Source of the DNA: Bacillus sp. FJAT-18017
GTDB taxonomy: Bacteria; Bacillota; Bacilli; Bacillales; Cytobacillaceae
NCBI RefSeq assembly: GCF_001278805.1
Contig: NZ_CP012602.1
Location: forward strand, 3,755,501 to 3,819,500
Direction of reading: 5' to 3'
DNA length: 64,000 nucleotides
The position numbers and the translations under genes were made by a program. The notes beneath the pieces are model-generated. The model ran no database searches. It was not told the DNA's origin and saw only the letters and a program-made list of their open reading frames with translations. Every line of letters begins with the position of its first letter. The stretch's first letter is position 1. Shown here piece by piece: positions 1-9,398 of the stretch.

Positions 1-1127
1 CTTAAATATAAATTGCCTTCAGGCCCTTTTTCCAATGTTTGAATTGGAATAGGATTTCCGACAATCGGCAGTTGAGTTGTTTTTACTTTTTTAGTTTGCA
101 AGTTCATATACGTGACTTGGCCGCCGAATTGGACAGTAACTAAAGATTTGCCCGGCAAGTCTGGATCATTCTCTACTTCAACCCAAGCTGTATTCCGTAA
201 GAAAGTTCCGAACACGACTTTAGTATCGGTCGCGCTTAACGTATTCAAATCCACTTCCATTAATTTACTGCCTTGCAGGAAGTATACTTTGTTACTTCCA
301 GGCAAGCCATGTATTAATCGAATCCCTTTACTGTTTGTGTAGTACTTGTCACTCCATTGGCCAGTTTCTGTATCATAAAACAGGAGGGTGTTACTTCCGC
401 CGCCAACTCCTGCGACGATATATTTGCCTGCCGCATCCATTTGCCAAACACTGCTGCCAGGAACAACATGGTCAGGAACCTTAATTTTTTCATATTCGCC
501 CGTTTCTACATCCAATTTCACGATTGCATTCTCAACGCCAATGCCCAAATACAAGTACCCATTATGGTATGCTGTGGATCTGGAATAGCTTTGGCCTGGG
601 GCAATACTGCCATAATCCTTCATTTCGCCTGTTTTTGGGTCATAGCGGCCAGCTTTTGCATTTGGATATGAGCCAAAATAGACACGTCCTTCTTCATCAT
701 AGGACAAGCCGTAGACAACACTCTCACCGATTCCCCCTAGGTTCTTTACTTCCTTCGTTACAGGAGAATATTCATAAAGATATCCATTGCCTCCGATATA
801 GACGTTGCCATTCGGTACCGTGATATGTGTCCAAACAGCCCCTGTTCCTTCTAAAGGATAAGTTCTTAGGACTTCCTGGCTTTTAAGGTCTACAACCTGA
901 AAGATAGCCGGGCTGCCGCTTGAAGTTGTGTACATTATATCCCGTCCATCTTCAACCCCGTATGTAGAGTCATATACCGCTACACTTTGAATAAGTGAAC
1001 CTAGATTCGTTGGTTCTGAATTTCTCTTTCCTGATTCTGCATGGGCGGGATTACCCATAAAGAAAGAAGAAACAATTAACACAAATGTAGTTAAAAGAAT
1101 TGCGAACTGTTTTGAAAACGCCTTCAT
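1..1127 (-). CDS. exported beta-propeller-like protein, C-terminus off the window
   Basis: An open minus-strand frame runs from an ATG at 1127 to the left edge of the window without a stop, so at least 375 residues are present and the C-terminus is missing. The ATG follows a clear AAAGGAGTG ribosome binding site. The first 30 residues form a typical Sec signal peptide ending in NPAHA, so the product is exported. The rest consists of short repeated units of the type 'GNVYIGGNGYLYEYSP', 'GRVYFGSYPNAKAGRYDP' and 'GYLYLGIGVENAIVKLD', each with glycine turns and aromatic strands, which is the look of a PQQ/WD-like beta-propeller. I do not recognise a catalytic motif. It could be a binding or scaffold protein or a propeller-type lyase; the function is open. 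Confidence 0.8.
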   Translation of the reverse strand, partial: MKAFSKQFAILLTTFVLIVSSFFMGNPAHAESGKRNSEPTNLGSLIQSVAVYDSTYGVEDGRDIMYTTSSGSPAIFQVVDLKSQEVLRTYPLEGTGAVWTHITVPNGNVYIGGNGYLYEYSPVTKEVKNLGGIGESVVYGLSYDEEGRVYFGSYPNAKAGRYDPKTGEMKDYGSIAPGQSYSRSTAYHNGYLYLGIGVENAIVKLDVETGEYEKIKVPDHVVPGSSVWQMDAAGKYIVAGVGGGSNTLLFYDTETGQWSDKYYTNSKGIRLIHGLPGSNKVYFLQGSKLMEVDLNTLSATDTKVVFGTFLRNTAWVEVENDPDLPGKSLVTVQFGGQVTYMNLQTKKVKTTQLPIVGNPIPIQTLEKGPEGNLYL

Positions 1128-1499
1128 TTTGTTTCACTCCTTTTTATTTAATTTTTTCAGAAAGTTTATGTACCAATTTCACCTCTCCCTTTTTCCTAAT
1201 ATTCTAAAAATACCAAACCTGCAACTAGACTTACATGTCGAAAAATAGCCCGTATTTAATAAAGGAATATAGTCCTATGAGGATATCAGGCTCGTCTCGT
1301 TCTTTTGTACTGTGTTTAGGCTTTTATTGGAACACACAGTGGTTATCTTCATTTGCACATGAAGAAGGGGATGTTCATTTACGTTAAACTCGCTAACTAC
1401 ATTCCCGGAAATATCGATGAGAGAAATAATTACCTCGGTCCTTTTCAATTGTATAGTTTTGATTCAAATAGCAAAGATAAAAAAGCGGAGGTGACTGAA
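1128..1499. other. intergenic region, no gene seen
   Basis: AT-rich stretch between the start of the minus-strand propeller gene and the small plus-strand gene at 1500. The frame that extends upstream of 1500 to an ATG at 1353 has no ribosome binding site and no recognisable protein character. No repeat or hairpin stands out. Confidence 0.5.
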
Positions 1500-1643
1500 A
1501 TGCCTAGTAAAAACAACGATCAAAACAGCATGAAATATAGTATTTGGGAAACGAGAGTAGATGAAAAACAAAAAGAAAAAATTGAAAAATCTCCTGAATT
1601 AAATCATGAACACAATTTTGATGGTAAGAATTTAGGTAAATAG
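1500..1643 (+). CDS. small hydrophilic protein (47 aa)
   Basis: The frame is open from further upstream, but GGAGGTGACTGAA directly before the ATG at 1500 marks this as the real start. The 47-residue product is highly charged, rich in Lys, Glu and Asn, with no cysteine, no membrane segment and a Lys-Glu run in the middle. Bacillus genomes carry many such short hydrophilic proteins, some of them spore-associated, but I cannot assign this one to a named family. A good rho-independent terminator follows at 1714-1754, which supports a short monocistronic transcript. Confidence 0.6.
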   Translation: MPSKNNDQNSMKYSIWETRVDEKQKEKIEKSPELNHEHNFDGKNLGK

Positions 1644-1713
1644 CGTGAATTACCCGCATAATTTGTAAAGCTTGTCCTGGAAGCTGCATGGTGAAAAATC
1701 TCCATTTATGAAA

Positions 1714-1754
1714 ACAAAAGAAGCTGAGCCAGTAAATTGCTCAGCTTCTTTTGT
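1714..1754 (+). terminator. intrinsic terminator of the 47-aa gene
   Basis: A perfect 16-bp stem (1714-1729 with 1739-1754) around a 9-nt loop; the 3' arm ends in CTTCTTTTGT followed by TATT. It lies 70 bp after the small gene's stop codon. Confidence 0.75.
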
Positions 1755-1926
1755 TATTCGTACGAATAAGCGTTATTCATGAAAAAAAGAAACGGTTCTC
1801 CCCCACCGTTTGGCAAGTTAGAACAGTCCCTGTTTAAATGATTTGGATTGACATATCACTGGGAATCCAAGAATATTATTATCAGTCTTCCGTACACTAA
1901 AGCGAATGTCATTGAGAGTATTAATG

Positions 1927-2310
1927 TTATTTTTGGATGTTCTCATAGAAGACAATTCTATTTCCAAATGGGTCTCCAATCCTAACCTCACGAGTATTCC
2001 AGTCGGTAGTTTCGAGCCCGGGACGTGCGTACTTGTATTTCTTATCTAGAAGATTGGAATGAAGCATCTTCACATTTTCTACTTCAATTCTAATGGAAGC
2101 CCCCGGAGTCGCATCCCCATAATTCTCAGAAAGATGAAGGATACAATTGCTATGGGAAATTTGCATATATAGGGGGAGGTCTTCCTCAAATCGATGCTCC
2201 CAATCTACCTCAAATTCCAAAAATGTTAAATAAAATTCTTTGGCTTTCTCTTCATCAAAAATACGTAATATTGGTATGGAGCTTTTCATACTTATTTCAG
2301 ATGAGCTCAT
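1927..2310 (-). CDS. VOC/glyoxalase superfamily protein
   Basis: A 127-residue protein, the usual size for a single vicinal-oxygen-chelate domain protein of the glyoxalase/bleomycin-resistance type. It starts at an ATG preceded by AAGGGGG. After a short N-terminal tail it has the family's opening strand ('IPILRIFDEEKAKEFY'), a central strand with a histidine (CILHLSEN) that may be a metal ligand, and the closing 'RIGDPFGNRIVFYE' motif whose final Glu is a usual metal ligand. Members include lactoylglutathione lyases, dioxygenases and antibiotic-binding proteins; the substrate cannot be read from the sequence. It stands alone on the minus strand, and its neighbours give no clue. Confidence 0.85.
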   Translation of the reverse strand: MSSSEISMKSSIPILRIFDEEKAKEFYLTFLEFEVDWEHRFEEDLPLYMQISHSNCILHLSENYGDATPGASIRIEVENVKMLHSNLLDKKYKYARPGLETTDWNTREVRIGDPFGNRIVFYENIQK

Positions 2311-2640
2311 TATAACAACCCCCTTCTCGTGTACTTAAAATCATCTTCCCATTATTTTAGCAGTTTTTTCTTAAAGAAACCTGCCCCGTCTAAATAAGCT
2401 TTTTATTTTAAACAATAACTACCAACTAAACCTTTTATCAATCTCAGCACCTTAATTTGCAACACAAGCAGGTATTAGTGAAGGTGGAGTAGATTTTGGA
2501 CTTGTTAATTTTTTTACCATGTTCAAGCCATTGGACCCAGTAGAGGGAGTTATCCCTATAAATTTTAAAATCCAAAGTCTATTAATTTTATATATTACCT
2601 AATTGAAAACTCTATGGGATTTTACAATTACTCCGTTTTC
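2311..2640. other. intergenic region, no gene seen
   Basis: AT-rich sequence upstream of the GH3 promoter. I see no open frame with a ribosome binding site and no strong hairpin. The regulatory part begins at 2641. Confidence 0.5.
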
Positions 2641-2656
2641 ATTGAAACGTTTCAAT
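2641..2656. promoter_or_regulatory. LacI-type operator upstream of the GH3 promoter
   Basis: A perfect 16-bp palindrome, ATTGAAACGTTTCAAT, with the central CG typical of LacI-family operators. It lies just upstream of the -35 box at 2663. The same 16 bp recur at 28938-28953 in front of the second LacI gene. Confidence 0.8.
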
Positions 2657-2662
2657 TTATCG

Positions 2663-2691
2663 TTGACCACATAATTGAAAGCGTTTATAAT
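2663..2691 (+). promoter_or_regulatory. sigma-A promoter of the GH3-GH94 unit
   Basis: TTGACC (2663-2668) and TATAAT (2686-2691) are separated by 17 bp, a near-consensus sigma-A promoter. An imperfect operator or cre-like sequence (TTGAAAGCGTTTATA, 2675-2689) fills the spacer and touches the -10 box, so either a LacI regulator or CcpA could occlude it. It differs from the cre consensus at one conserved position. Confidence 0.75.
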
Positions 2692-2705
2692 ACAGTCAGA
2701 ATAAC

Positions 2706-2723
2706 AATCGAAACGTTTCGATT
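2706..2723. promoter_or_regulatory. LacI-type operator downstream of the GH3 promoter
   Basis: A perfect 18-bp palindrome, AATCGAAACGTTTCGATT, lying 15 bp after the -10 box, near or just past the expected transcription start. With the operator at 2641-2656 it brackets the promoter, a layout suited to repression by looping or roadblock. Confidence 0.8.
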
Positions 2724-2750
2724 AGTACACTTAGTATTGGAGGACTACCT

Positions 2751-4913
2751 ATGGATGAACAATTACATGCTTTAGTCCAGCAAATGACGTTAGACGAAAA
2801 AATCGGACAGTTACTCCAGTTGGCAACCCCCTTTTTTAAGGGTTCGGAACATGAAGGAGAAATTACAGGGCCAATGGCTGAAATGGGCATTAATGAAGAT
2901 GTTGTGCATAATGCCGGTTCCGTCCTGGGTGTGTCTGGCGCACAGGAGGTAATAACTATTCAAAAAGCGTATTTAGAAGCGAATCGCCTTGGGATCCCAC
3001 TGTTAATGATGGCAGATATTATCCATGGCTATAAAACTATTTTCCCTGTACCTTTAGCGATTGGATGCTCCTGGGATTTGGAACTCGCTGAGAAAAGTGC
3101 TGAAATTGCCGCCAAGGAAGCATCTGTATCGGGTGTTCATGTTACATTTGCTCCTATGGTTGACTTAGTCAGGGACCCTCGCTGGGGCAGAGTCATGGAA
3201 TCCACGGGAGAAGATCCTTATTTAAATAGCCTGTATGCACGTGCCTTCGTGCGGGGATTCCAAGGAAAAGACCTTAAAAATGACCCTGATCGGGTGGCCG
3301 CATGCGTGAAGCACTTTGCAGCCTATGGTGCACCCGAAGGCGGGCGTGACTATAACACCGTAAATATGTCTGAAAGGCAATTACGGGAGTCCTATTTACC
3401 AGCCTATAAAGCCGCACTTGATGAAGGCTGTGAAATGGTCATGACAGCGTTTAATACTGTCGATGGAATCCCTGCCACTGGAAACAAATGGTTAATGCAA
3501 GATTTGCTGCGGGACGAATGGGGATTTGACGGTGTCCTTATTTCCGACTGGGGCGCCGTGAAAGAATTAATCCCCCATGGTGTTGCCGAGGATGGCACTG
3601 AAGCAGCATTGAAAGCACTTCGGGCTGGTGTGGATATCGAAATGATGACAACTTGCTATATCGATAATCTAAAACAGCTTGTCGAATATGGGACTATTGA
3701 CGAAGCGTTGATTGATGAGTCAGTCCTCCGTATTTTGAAATTAAAGCAAAAGCTTGGTCTATTTGAAAACCCGACACGTGGAGCGGATGTAATGCGAGAG
3801 CAAGAAATCGTCCTCAGCGAAGAGCATCGAAGGGCAGCTCGCCAGCTTGCGGTAAAATCGTCTGTTCTTTTAAAGAACGAAGGACCTCTTCTCCCTTTGA
3901 CTCGCGAAAAGAAATTGGCTTTGATTGGACCGTTTGCTAATAACGGCGATATTCTGGGTCCTTGGTCCTGGCAAGGCAGGCAAGAGGATGCCATCACACT
4001 GCTTGAAGGAATTAAGACAAAAACAGAGCCTTCGAACCTTCTAACCTCAAAAGGCTGTGACATTGAAACGGGCACAGCGGATCAGCTCAAAGAAGCGTTG
4101 GAGACTGCCAGCCAGGCAGATATTATCATTCTTGCTTTGGGAGAAAGCTCGCACATGAGTGGCGAAGGAGGCAGCCGGGCCAACATCCGTTTGCCTAAAG
4201 TGCAACTTGAATTAGTTGACCAAATTAAAAAACTTCAAAAGCCAATAGTTGCCGTTTTGTTCAATGGACGCCCGCTTGATTTGCATGGGATTATCGATCA
4301 AGCTGATGCTGTTTTGGAAGCATGGTATCCAGGCACTGAAGGTGGTGCCGCAATAGCTGATCTCTTATTTGGGGATGAGAATCCATCTGGACGTTTGTCA
4401 ATGTCTTTCCCATATTCAGTTGGACAAGTTCCGGTTTACTACAATCATTTTAATACTGGGCGTCCTAAAGTGTCTGAAACATATGAACGCTATGTATCAC
4501 ATTACCTTGATATTCCTAATGAGCCCCGACTTCCATTCGGGTTTGGCCTAAGCTATACAACCTTCCAATACAGTAATGCTGCTATTTCTTCTCAAAGAAT
4601 GAAACAAGGAGACTCGCTCACTGTTTCTGTACATGTTACCAACACCGGACAATTTGCTGGCGAAGAAGTCGTTCAGCTATATATCCGCGATTTGGCAGGA
4701 GAAATTGTCAGGCCTGTAAAGGAATTGAAAGGATATAATAAAATTGCCCTGGAGCCAAATGAAACGAAGGAAGTACAATTCACAATAACTGAAGATATGC
4801 TTCGATACTATCATGAAGACCTTCAATATATAAGCGATCCTGGTACATTCATTGCTTATGTAGGGCCGAACAGCCACGAAATCACTGCTCTGACTTTTAA
4901 ACTAGAAGTATAG
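2751..4913 (+). CDS. GH3 beta-glucosidase (cytoplasmic)
   Basis: A 720-residue glycoside hydrolase family 3 enzyme without signal peptide; TTGGAGG precedes the ATG. Domains in order: an N-terminal TIM-like barrel with the KHF motif (Lys187-His188-Phe189) and nucleophile Asp266 in ISDWGAV; an alpha/beta sandwich with the probable acid/base Glu472 in SGEGGSRA; and a C-terminal fibronectin III-like domain. GH3 enzymes release glucose from the non-reducing end of beta-glucosides. It is followed after 19 bp by a GH94 phosphorylase; the same pairing occurs in Listeria innocua (lin1840 with lin1839), where as I recall the GH3 acts on sophorose and beta-1,2-oligoglucans. I infer a similar job here: finishing off short imported beta-glucooligosaccharides that the phosphorylase leaves. 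Specificity is not readable from the sequence. Operators on its promoter point to LacI control. Confidence 0.93.
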   Translation: MDEQLHALVQQMTLDEKIGQLLQLATPFFKGSEHEGEITGPMAEMGINEDVVHNAGSVLGVSGAQEVITIQKAYLEANRLGIPLLMMADIIHGYKTIFPVPLAIGCSWDLELAEKSAEIAAKEASVSGVHVTFAPMVDLVRDPRWGRVMESTGEDPYLNSLYARAFVRGFQGKDLKNDPDRVAACVKHFAAYGAPEGGRDYNTVNMSERQLRESYLPAYKAALDEGCEMVMTAFNTVDGIPATGNKWLMQDLLRDEWGFDGVLISDWGAVKELIPHGVAEDGTEAALKALRAGVDIEMMTTCYIDNLKQLVEYGTIDEALIDESVLRILKLKQKLGLFENPTRGADVMREQEIVLSEEHRRAARQLAVKSSVLLKNEGPLLPLTREKKLALIGPFANNGDILGPWSWQGRQEDAITLLEGIKTKTEPSNLLTSKGCDIETGTADQLKEALETASQADIIILALGESSHMSGEGGSRANIRLPKVQLELVDQIKKLQKPIVAVLFNGRPLDLHGIIDQADAVLEAWYPGTEGGAAIADLLFGDENPSGRLSMSFPYSVGQVPVYYNHFNTGRPKVSETYERYVSHYLDIPNEPRLPFGFGLSYTTFQYSNAAISSQRMKQGDSLTVSVHVTNTGQFAGEEVVQLYIRDLAGEIVRPVKELKGYNKIALEPNETKEVQFTITEDMLRYYHEDLQYISDPGTFIAYVGPNSHEITALTFKLEV

Positions 4914-4932
4914 AAAATTATGAGGTGAAAAG

Positions 4933-7900
4933 ATGATAAAACAAGATAACGCAACCATCCAGCTCGAAGCGGCCGGCTTGTCCTTCACATTTCTCAACAG
5001 CGGGGACATTTCCGTTGTATCCTACAAAAATGTGATGTTAAACCAGATCATAACAAATCCAATTGATGGTTCCTTAAATAACCTTTACTTGAGGCTATAC
5101 AAGAATGATGGAATCCAAGTTGTACCGTTACTGGGAGTTCATTCGAATAGTCGAATACACTACTCCGATTCACAGGTTTCCTGGGAGGGGGATGCAGACG
5201 AAGTCCGCTATAAAGTAACATTCAGGCTTTCTGACCAGGGTATTTGGTTTTGGGATATTCATCTTTTCGGAACCGACATTGAAGTCGATATCATTTATGG
5301 ACAGGATTTAGGGTTGGCCGATATTGGCGCGGTAAGATCGAATGAAGCTTATATGTCCCAATATATTGATCATAAAGTGTTGGAAGATGAGTCCCTTGGC
5401 CATGTCATTTGTTCCCGACAAAACCAGCCACAATCAACAGGACATCCATACTTGCAGCAAGGTTCCTTAACAAGATCAATCGGATTTTCCACTGATGGTT
5501 TCCAATTTTTTGGCCTTTCCTATAAAGAAACCAATAAACCGGAAGTCTTGACAAAACCATCCCTAGCAAATGAAGTATACCAGTATGAATTTGCTTATAC
5601 AGCACTTCAATCAGAAAAAGTGGCCTTGTCAGGACAGACTCAGTTCGTCTTTTACGGCCTTTTTAAAGCGGATCATTACGATGCAGTCACTGTTTTGGAA
5701 TATCATGAAGAAGTCCAGCGAGCATGGGAGCAAGTAAGGGACATTCACAGCCCAACGACTCCGGTCGTAAAAACATCGCTTTCCACTGAAATTGGAGAAC
5801 CATTAAAAACTCTTTCCATGGATTGTACTGAAATTAACAGCCTCTTCCCCCGCCGCCATCAGGAGGAATGGGAAGGCGACAGGCTTTTATCCTTCTTTAC
5901 AGACACGTATGAACATATCGTGTTAAAAGAAAAGGAATTACTTGTGGAACGCCCAACCGGCCATATAGTCATGACGGCCCAAAATGGTAAACTGAAAGAA
6001 AATACGATTACAACAACAAGTTATATGTACGGGTTATTCAATGCTCAGCTAGTGGTCGGCAATACTTCCATGAACAAACTGTTGACCAATGCCAGGAATC
6101 CGCTAAATGCATTAAAAACATCAGGGCAACGTATTTACGTTGAATTAGAAGGTGGGTATCAGCTCCTCACCATGCCTTCGCTTTTTGAAATGGGCTTTAA
6201 CTATGCTCGCTGGTTTTACAAGACTTCTGACGAAACGTTCATTATTACAAATTTCACAACAGTGGACACACCTGAAGTCCAGCTGAATGTCAAGTCTGCT
6301 AGCGGGAAAGCCTACCGCTATCTTGTTACAAACCAAGTGTCGATGAATAACAATGAGTACGCCGCTCCATTCCATATGGATCAGGACGGAGATATCCTAA
6401 CATTCCGTGCAGATTCTGCTTCTGACAACGCAAGGGTATATCCGAAACTCGCCTATCGGATGAAGGTTTCGGGTACTGAATTCAGCTTATCTGATGAACG
6501 GAAATTTGGTCAGCATTTTATCCCACAATCAGCTTCCCTCGTCGTTCTTGAATTAAGCGCAACACCGACATGGGAACTAACTGTCCAGGGTCTGCTCCAT
6601 GGCGAGGTTCTTCCATTCGTGGAAAGGGAAGCATTAAAGGAAATCGAGAAATATAGGGAACTCCAGCGCGATGTTATGAATGGTTTCAAACTATCCCAAA
6701 AGGACAAGACAACACCTGAACTTGAAAAAGTAAACGCACTTGCGTGGTGGTATACACATAATATGCTCATCCACTTTGCGGTACCGCATGGCCTTGAACA
6801 ATACAGCGGGGCTGCATGGGGAACAAGGGATGTATGCCAGGGTCCTACGGAATATTTCATGGCTACCCAAAATTATGAAGCGGTCCGGGAAATCATTAAA
6901 ACCGTTTTCTCCCATCAATACGAAGAAACCGGTAATTGGCCGCAATGGTTTATGTTCGATAAATACGTGAACATCCAATCCCACGAAAGCCATGGCGATA
7001 TTATTGTTTGGCCGCTAAAAATGATAACCGATTATCTAACTGCAACTGGTGATTTCAGCATTCTACATGAAGAAGTCCCCTATACAACAACAACTAGTTA
7101 TCAGTTTACGGAACATACAGCCCCTATCTGGGATCATGTACAAAAAGAAATCGATTATATAAAGGACAATTTCCTTCATGGTACTTATTTGTCTTCATAT
7201 GGTGATGGTGACTGGGACGACACGCTTCAACCTGCAAATGCGCAGCTAAAGCACTATATGGTTAGCAGTTGGACTGTTTCACTGACCTACCAGGTCCTCA
7301 ATCACCTATCCAGCGTATTGGAGTCTGCCAATGTAAAAGAAGCGGCCGAATTGAAACAGCTCGCTTCCGGGATTGAAGCCGACTTTAACAAATACATTTT
7401 GCAAACTGATGTAATTCCTGGCTTTGTTTATATGGAGCACCCGGAAAAAGCCGAATTAATGCTCCATCCGAATGATACCAAAACAGGCATCAACTACCGC
7501 CTCCTCCCAATGACCCGGAGCATGATCAGTGAATTGTTTACTCCAGAGCAAGCTGAAAGACATTATCAGCTTATCAAAGATAAATTATTCTGCCCGGACG
7601 GTGTACGGCTAATGAATCGGCCTGCAAACTATGTTGGTGGAGTCAGTGTAAATTTCAAACGTGCTGAACAGGCGGCTAATTTTGGCCGTGAAATCGGTCT
7701 TCAATATGTACATGCGCATATTCGATTCATTGAAGCAATGGCCAAACTGGGGAAAGTGGATGAAGTTTGGAACGGCTTACAGGTTATTAACCCGATTGGA
7801 ATAAAGGAAGTGGTGCCAAATGCAGATATCCGCCAGAGCAATACTTACTTTAGCAGTTCGGATGGAAAATTCAAATCACGTTATGAAGCACAGGAACGTT

Positions 7901-8274
7901 TCGACGAATTAAGATTAGGTACTGTTCCGGTTAAAGGCGGCTGGCGCATCTACTCCAGCGGCCCAGGAATCTATATGAACCAGTTAATTTCAAACTGCTT
8001 GGGTATTCGCTTCCAGGATACAGATTTAATAATTGACCCTATTCTTCCGGAACAATTCAATGGGTTGCATTTTGACTTTGAAATCTTGGATGTCCCTGTA
8101 ACCTTTGTCTATCATTCAGACTCCAAGGGCCGAAAAAATGTTGTTGTAAACGGTAATAGACTGGATGCAGAGATTGTTTCCAACCGTTATCGCGAGGGCG
8201 GGCTAAGAATTAACCGTAGCCAGCTTGCTGAAATCTTAAATAAAGCCGATAATGTCATTGAAGTCTTTCTATAG
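4933..8274 (+). CDS. GH94 phosphorylase, 1,2-beta-oligoglucan phosphorylase-like
   Basis: A 1113-residue GH94 (formerly GT36) protein with GAGGTG before the ATG and no signal peptide. N-terminal beta-sandwich regions (about residues 1-550) precede the (alpha/alpha)6 catalytic barrel. The barrel shows the family's motifs: GAAWGTRDVCQGP, 'NWPQWFMFDKY', SHGDIIVWP, and GDGDWDDT at residues 757-764, which carries the general-acid Asp (near Asp760). GH94 enzymes cleave beta-glucosidic bonds with phosphate, giving a glucose-1-phosphate-type product and saving ATP. The length is well above the roughly 800 residues of cellobiose phosphorylases and close to sophorooligosaccharide phosphorylases. The GH3 neighbour and LacI gene also match that system. 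Beta-1,2 specificity is therefore likely but inferred; cellodextrin or laminaribiose phosphorylase are the alternatives. A hairpin follows the stop. Confidence 0.88.
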   Translation: MIKQDNATIQLEAAGLSFTFLNSGDISVVSYKNVMLNQIITNPIDGSLNNLYLRLYKNDGIQVVPLLGVHSNSRIHYSDSQVSWEGDADEVRYKVTFRLSDQGIWFWDIHLFGTDIEVDIIYGQDLGLADIGAVRSNEAYMSQYIDHKVLEDESLGHVICSRQNQPQSTGHPYLQQGSLTRSIGFSTDGFQFFGLSYKETNKPEVLTKPSLANEVYQYEFAYTALQSEKVALSGQTQFVFYGLFKADHYDAVTVLEYHEEVQRAWEQVRDIHSPTTPVVKTSLSTEIGEPLKTLSMDCTEINSLFPRRHQEEWEGDRLLSFFTDTYEHIVLKEKELLVERPTGHIVMTAQNGKLKENTITTTSYMYGLFNAQLVVGNTSMNKLLTNARNPLNALKTSGQRIYVELEGGYQLLTMPSLFEMGFNYARWFYKTSDETFIITNFTTVDTPEVQLNVKSASGKAYRYLVTNQVSMNNNEYAAPFHMDQDGDILTFRADSASDNARVYPKLAYRMKVSGTEFSLSDERKFGQHFIPQSASLVVLELSATPTWELTVQGLLHGEVLPFVEREALKEIEKYRELQRDVMNGFKLSQKDKTTPELEKVNALAWWYTHNMLIHFAVPHGLEQYSGAAWGTRDVCQGPTEYFMATQNYEAVREIIKTVFSHQYEETGNWPQWFMFDKYVNIQSHESHGDIIVWPLKMITDYLTATGDFSILHEEVPYTTTTSYQFTEHTAPIWDHVQKEIDYIKDNFLHGTYLSSYGDGDWDDTLQPANAQLKHYMVSSWTVSLTYQVLNHLSSVLESANVKEAAELKQLASGIEADFNKYILQTDVIPGFVYMEHPEKAELMLHPNDTKTGINYRLLPMTRSMISELFTPEQAERHYQLIKDKLFCPDGVRLMNRPANYVGGVSVNFKRAEQAANFGREIGLQYVHAHIRFIEAMAKLGKVDEVWNGLQVINPIGIKEVVPNADIRQSNTYFSSSDGKFKSRYEAQERFDELRLGTVPVKGGWRIYSSGPGIYMNQLISNCLGIRFQDTDLIIDPILPEQFNGLHFDFEILDVPVTFVYHSDSKGRKNVVVNGNRLDAEIVSNRYREGGLRINRSQLAEILNKADNVIEVFL

Positions 8275-8280
8275 AAAAAT

Positions 8281-8307
8281 GGTCGGCGGTTTGGTGAACC
8301 GCCGACC
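8281..8307 (+). terminator. hairpin terminator/attenuator after GH94
   Basis: An 11-bp GC-rich stem (8281-8291 with 8297-8307) and a 5-nt loop, followed by CTCTTTATTG. The U-tract is short, so some read-through into the LacI gene 54 bp downstream is likely. Confidence 0.6.
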
Positions 8308-8361
8308 CTCTTTATTGTTGAAAACCCAGAAGTGTAAAGATGATCATGAGGTGATACGTGT

Positions 8362-9339
8362 TTGGTAAATATTAAAGATATCGCAAAACAAGCTGGTGTC
8401 TCAATTTCCACGGTTTCCTATGCCTTAAATGGAAGCCAAAAGGTTACCCCAGAAACGACTGCTAAAATTTTAGCCATAGCAAAAGAGCTAAACTATACTC
8501 CGAATGCAGCTGCAAGAAACCTGAAAAGAAGGGAAACAAAAATTATCGGAGCGTTTTTCGCTGAATATTCGGGCGCTTTTTATGGCCAGCTGCTGAAAGG
8601 AATGCGCCGGACGCTTTCCCAAAACGGCTATGATCTAATTGTCTGCAGCGGTGCACAATCACAGCGTTTCATACCTGAAAGGATGATTGATGGGGCCATA
8701 ATTCTAGATGAGGCATTTTCCACTGATGAAATTCTCCGATATGCGAATCTAGGCCACAAACTAGTCGTTCTTGATCGTGAGGTTAACCACCCTAATATTA
8801 CAAAAGTGTTACTCGATAATAAAAATGGCTCTCATCTGGCAATCGGGTACTTTGAGAAGCAAAATTTCAAGAACATTTACATTCTGTCTGGCCCGGAAGG
8901 TTCTTATGATACAAAACAGCGTCTTAAAGGCCTGCTGGAAGCTTTAGAAACAAGAAACCATATGAACATTGAAGTAATGGGCGGAGATTTTACAAAGTCT
9001 GCTGGAGAAGTAGCAGCAAAGCAACTGGTGGAATCCTATTCACATCCCGTCGCCATATTTTGCCTGAATGATGAAATGGCGATTGGCATGTACAATTACC
9101 TGTCAAAAACTGAATACCGAGTTGGAGAGCATTTTCATATTATCGGTTTCGATAACATCGAGGTTTCGAATTATCTTAAGCCACGCTTAACAACTATTGA
9201 TTATTCGAAGGAAGATTGGGGAGCAATCGCTGCCGGGCAATTAATGAGGCTGCTTACAAACGAGCCAGGCGAAGACCAGCAAATCCCCGTAACGCTCCTG
9301 GAGGGCAAATCGGTAAACAAATATAACCCATCTAATTAA
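8362..9339 (+). CDS. LacI-family transcriptional regulator (first copy)
   Basis: A 325-residue LacI/GalR regulator. The start is TTG, chosen because GAGGTGAT lies 8 bases upstream and the helix-turn-helix begins at once ('IKDIAKQAGVSISTVSYALN'). The hinge helix (AAARNLKRR) is followed by a periplasmic-binding-like effector domain with LDREV and SYDTKQRLKGLLEAL, regions that line the sugar pocket in this family. It sits behind the GH3-GH94 pair, beyond a weak terminator. It resembles the second LacI protein at 27905-28876 in the same pocket segments, so both may answer to related oligosaccharides. It is a good candidate to bind the TGAAACGTTTCA operators at 2641-2723; I cannot tell which of the two proteins binds which site. 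Confidence 0.92.
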   Translation: MVNIKDIAKQAGVSISTVSYALNGSQKVTPETTAKILAIAKELNYTPNAAARNLKRRETKIIGAFFAEYSGAFYGQLLKGMRRTLSQNGYDLIVCSGAQSQRFIPERMIDGAIILDEAFSTDEILRYANLGHKLVVLDREVNHPNITKVLLDNKNGSHLAIGYFEKQNFKNIYILSGPEGSYDTKQRLKGLLEALETRNHMNIEVMGGDFTKSAGEVAAKQLVESYSHPVAIFCLNDEMAIGMYNYLSKTEYRVGEHFHIIGFDNIEVSNYLKPRLTTIDYSKEDWGAIAAGQLMRLLTNEPGEDQQIPVTLLEGKSVNKYNPSN

Positions 9340-9352
9340 CGTTCAGTATACC

Positions 9353-9392
9353 AAAAGCCCGTTGACCCAATTTACCGTGTCAACGGGCTTTT
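9353..9392. terminator. bidirectional terminator between lacI and the GH144-like gene
   Basis: A perfect 14-bp stem (9353-9366 with 9379-9392), with AAAA on the left arm and TTTT on the right. It sits between two convergent stop codons (9339 and 9399) and can serve both. Confidence 0.8.
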
Positions 9393-9398
9393 CGCTTG

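Noticed and set aside
1353..1499. Upstream extension of the small gene at 1500 to an ATG at 1353.
   Set aside because: No ribosome binding site at 1353, while GGAGGTG sits right before 1500; the extra residues lack protein character.
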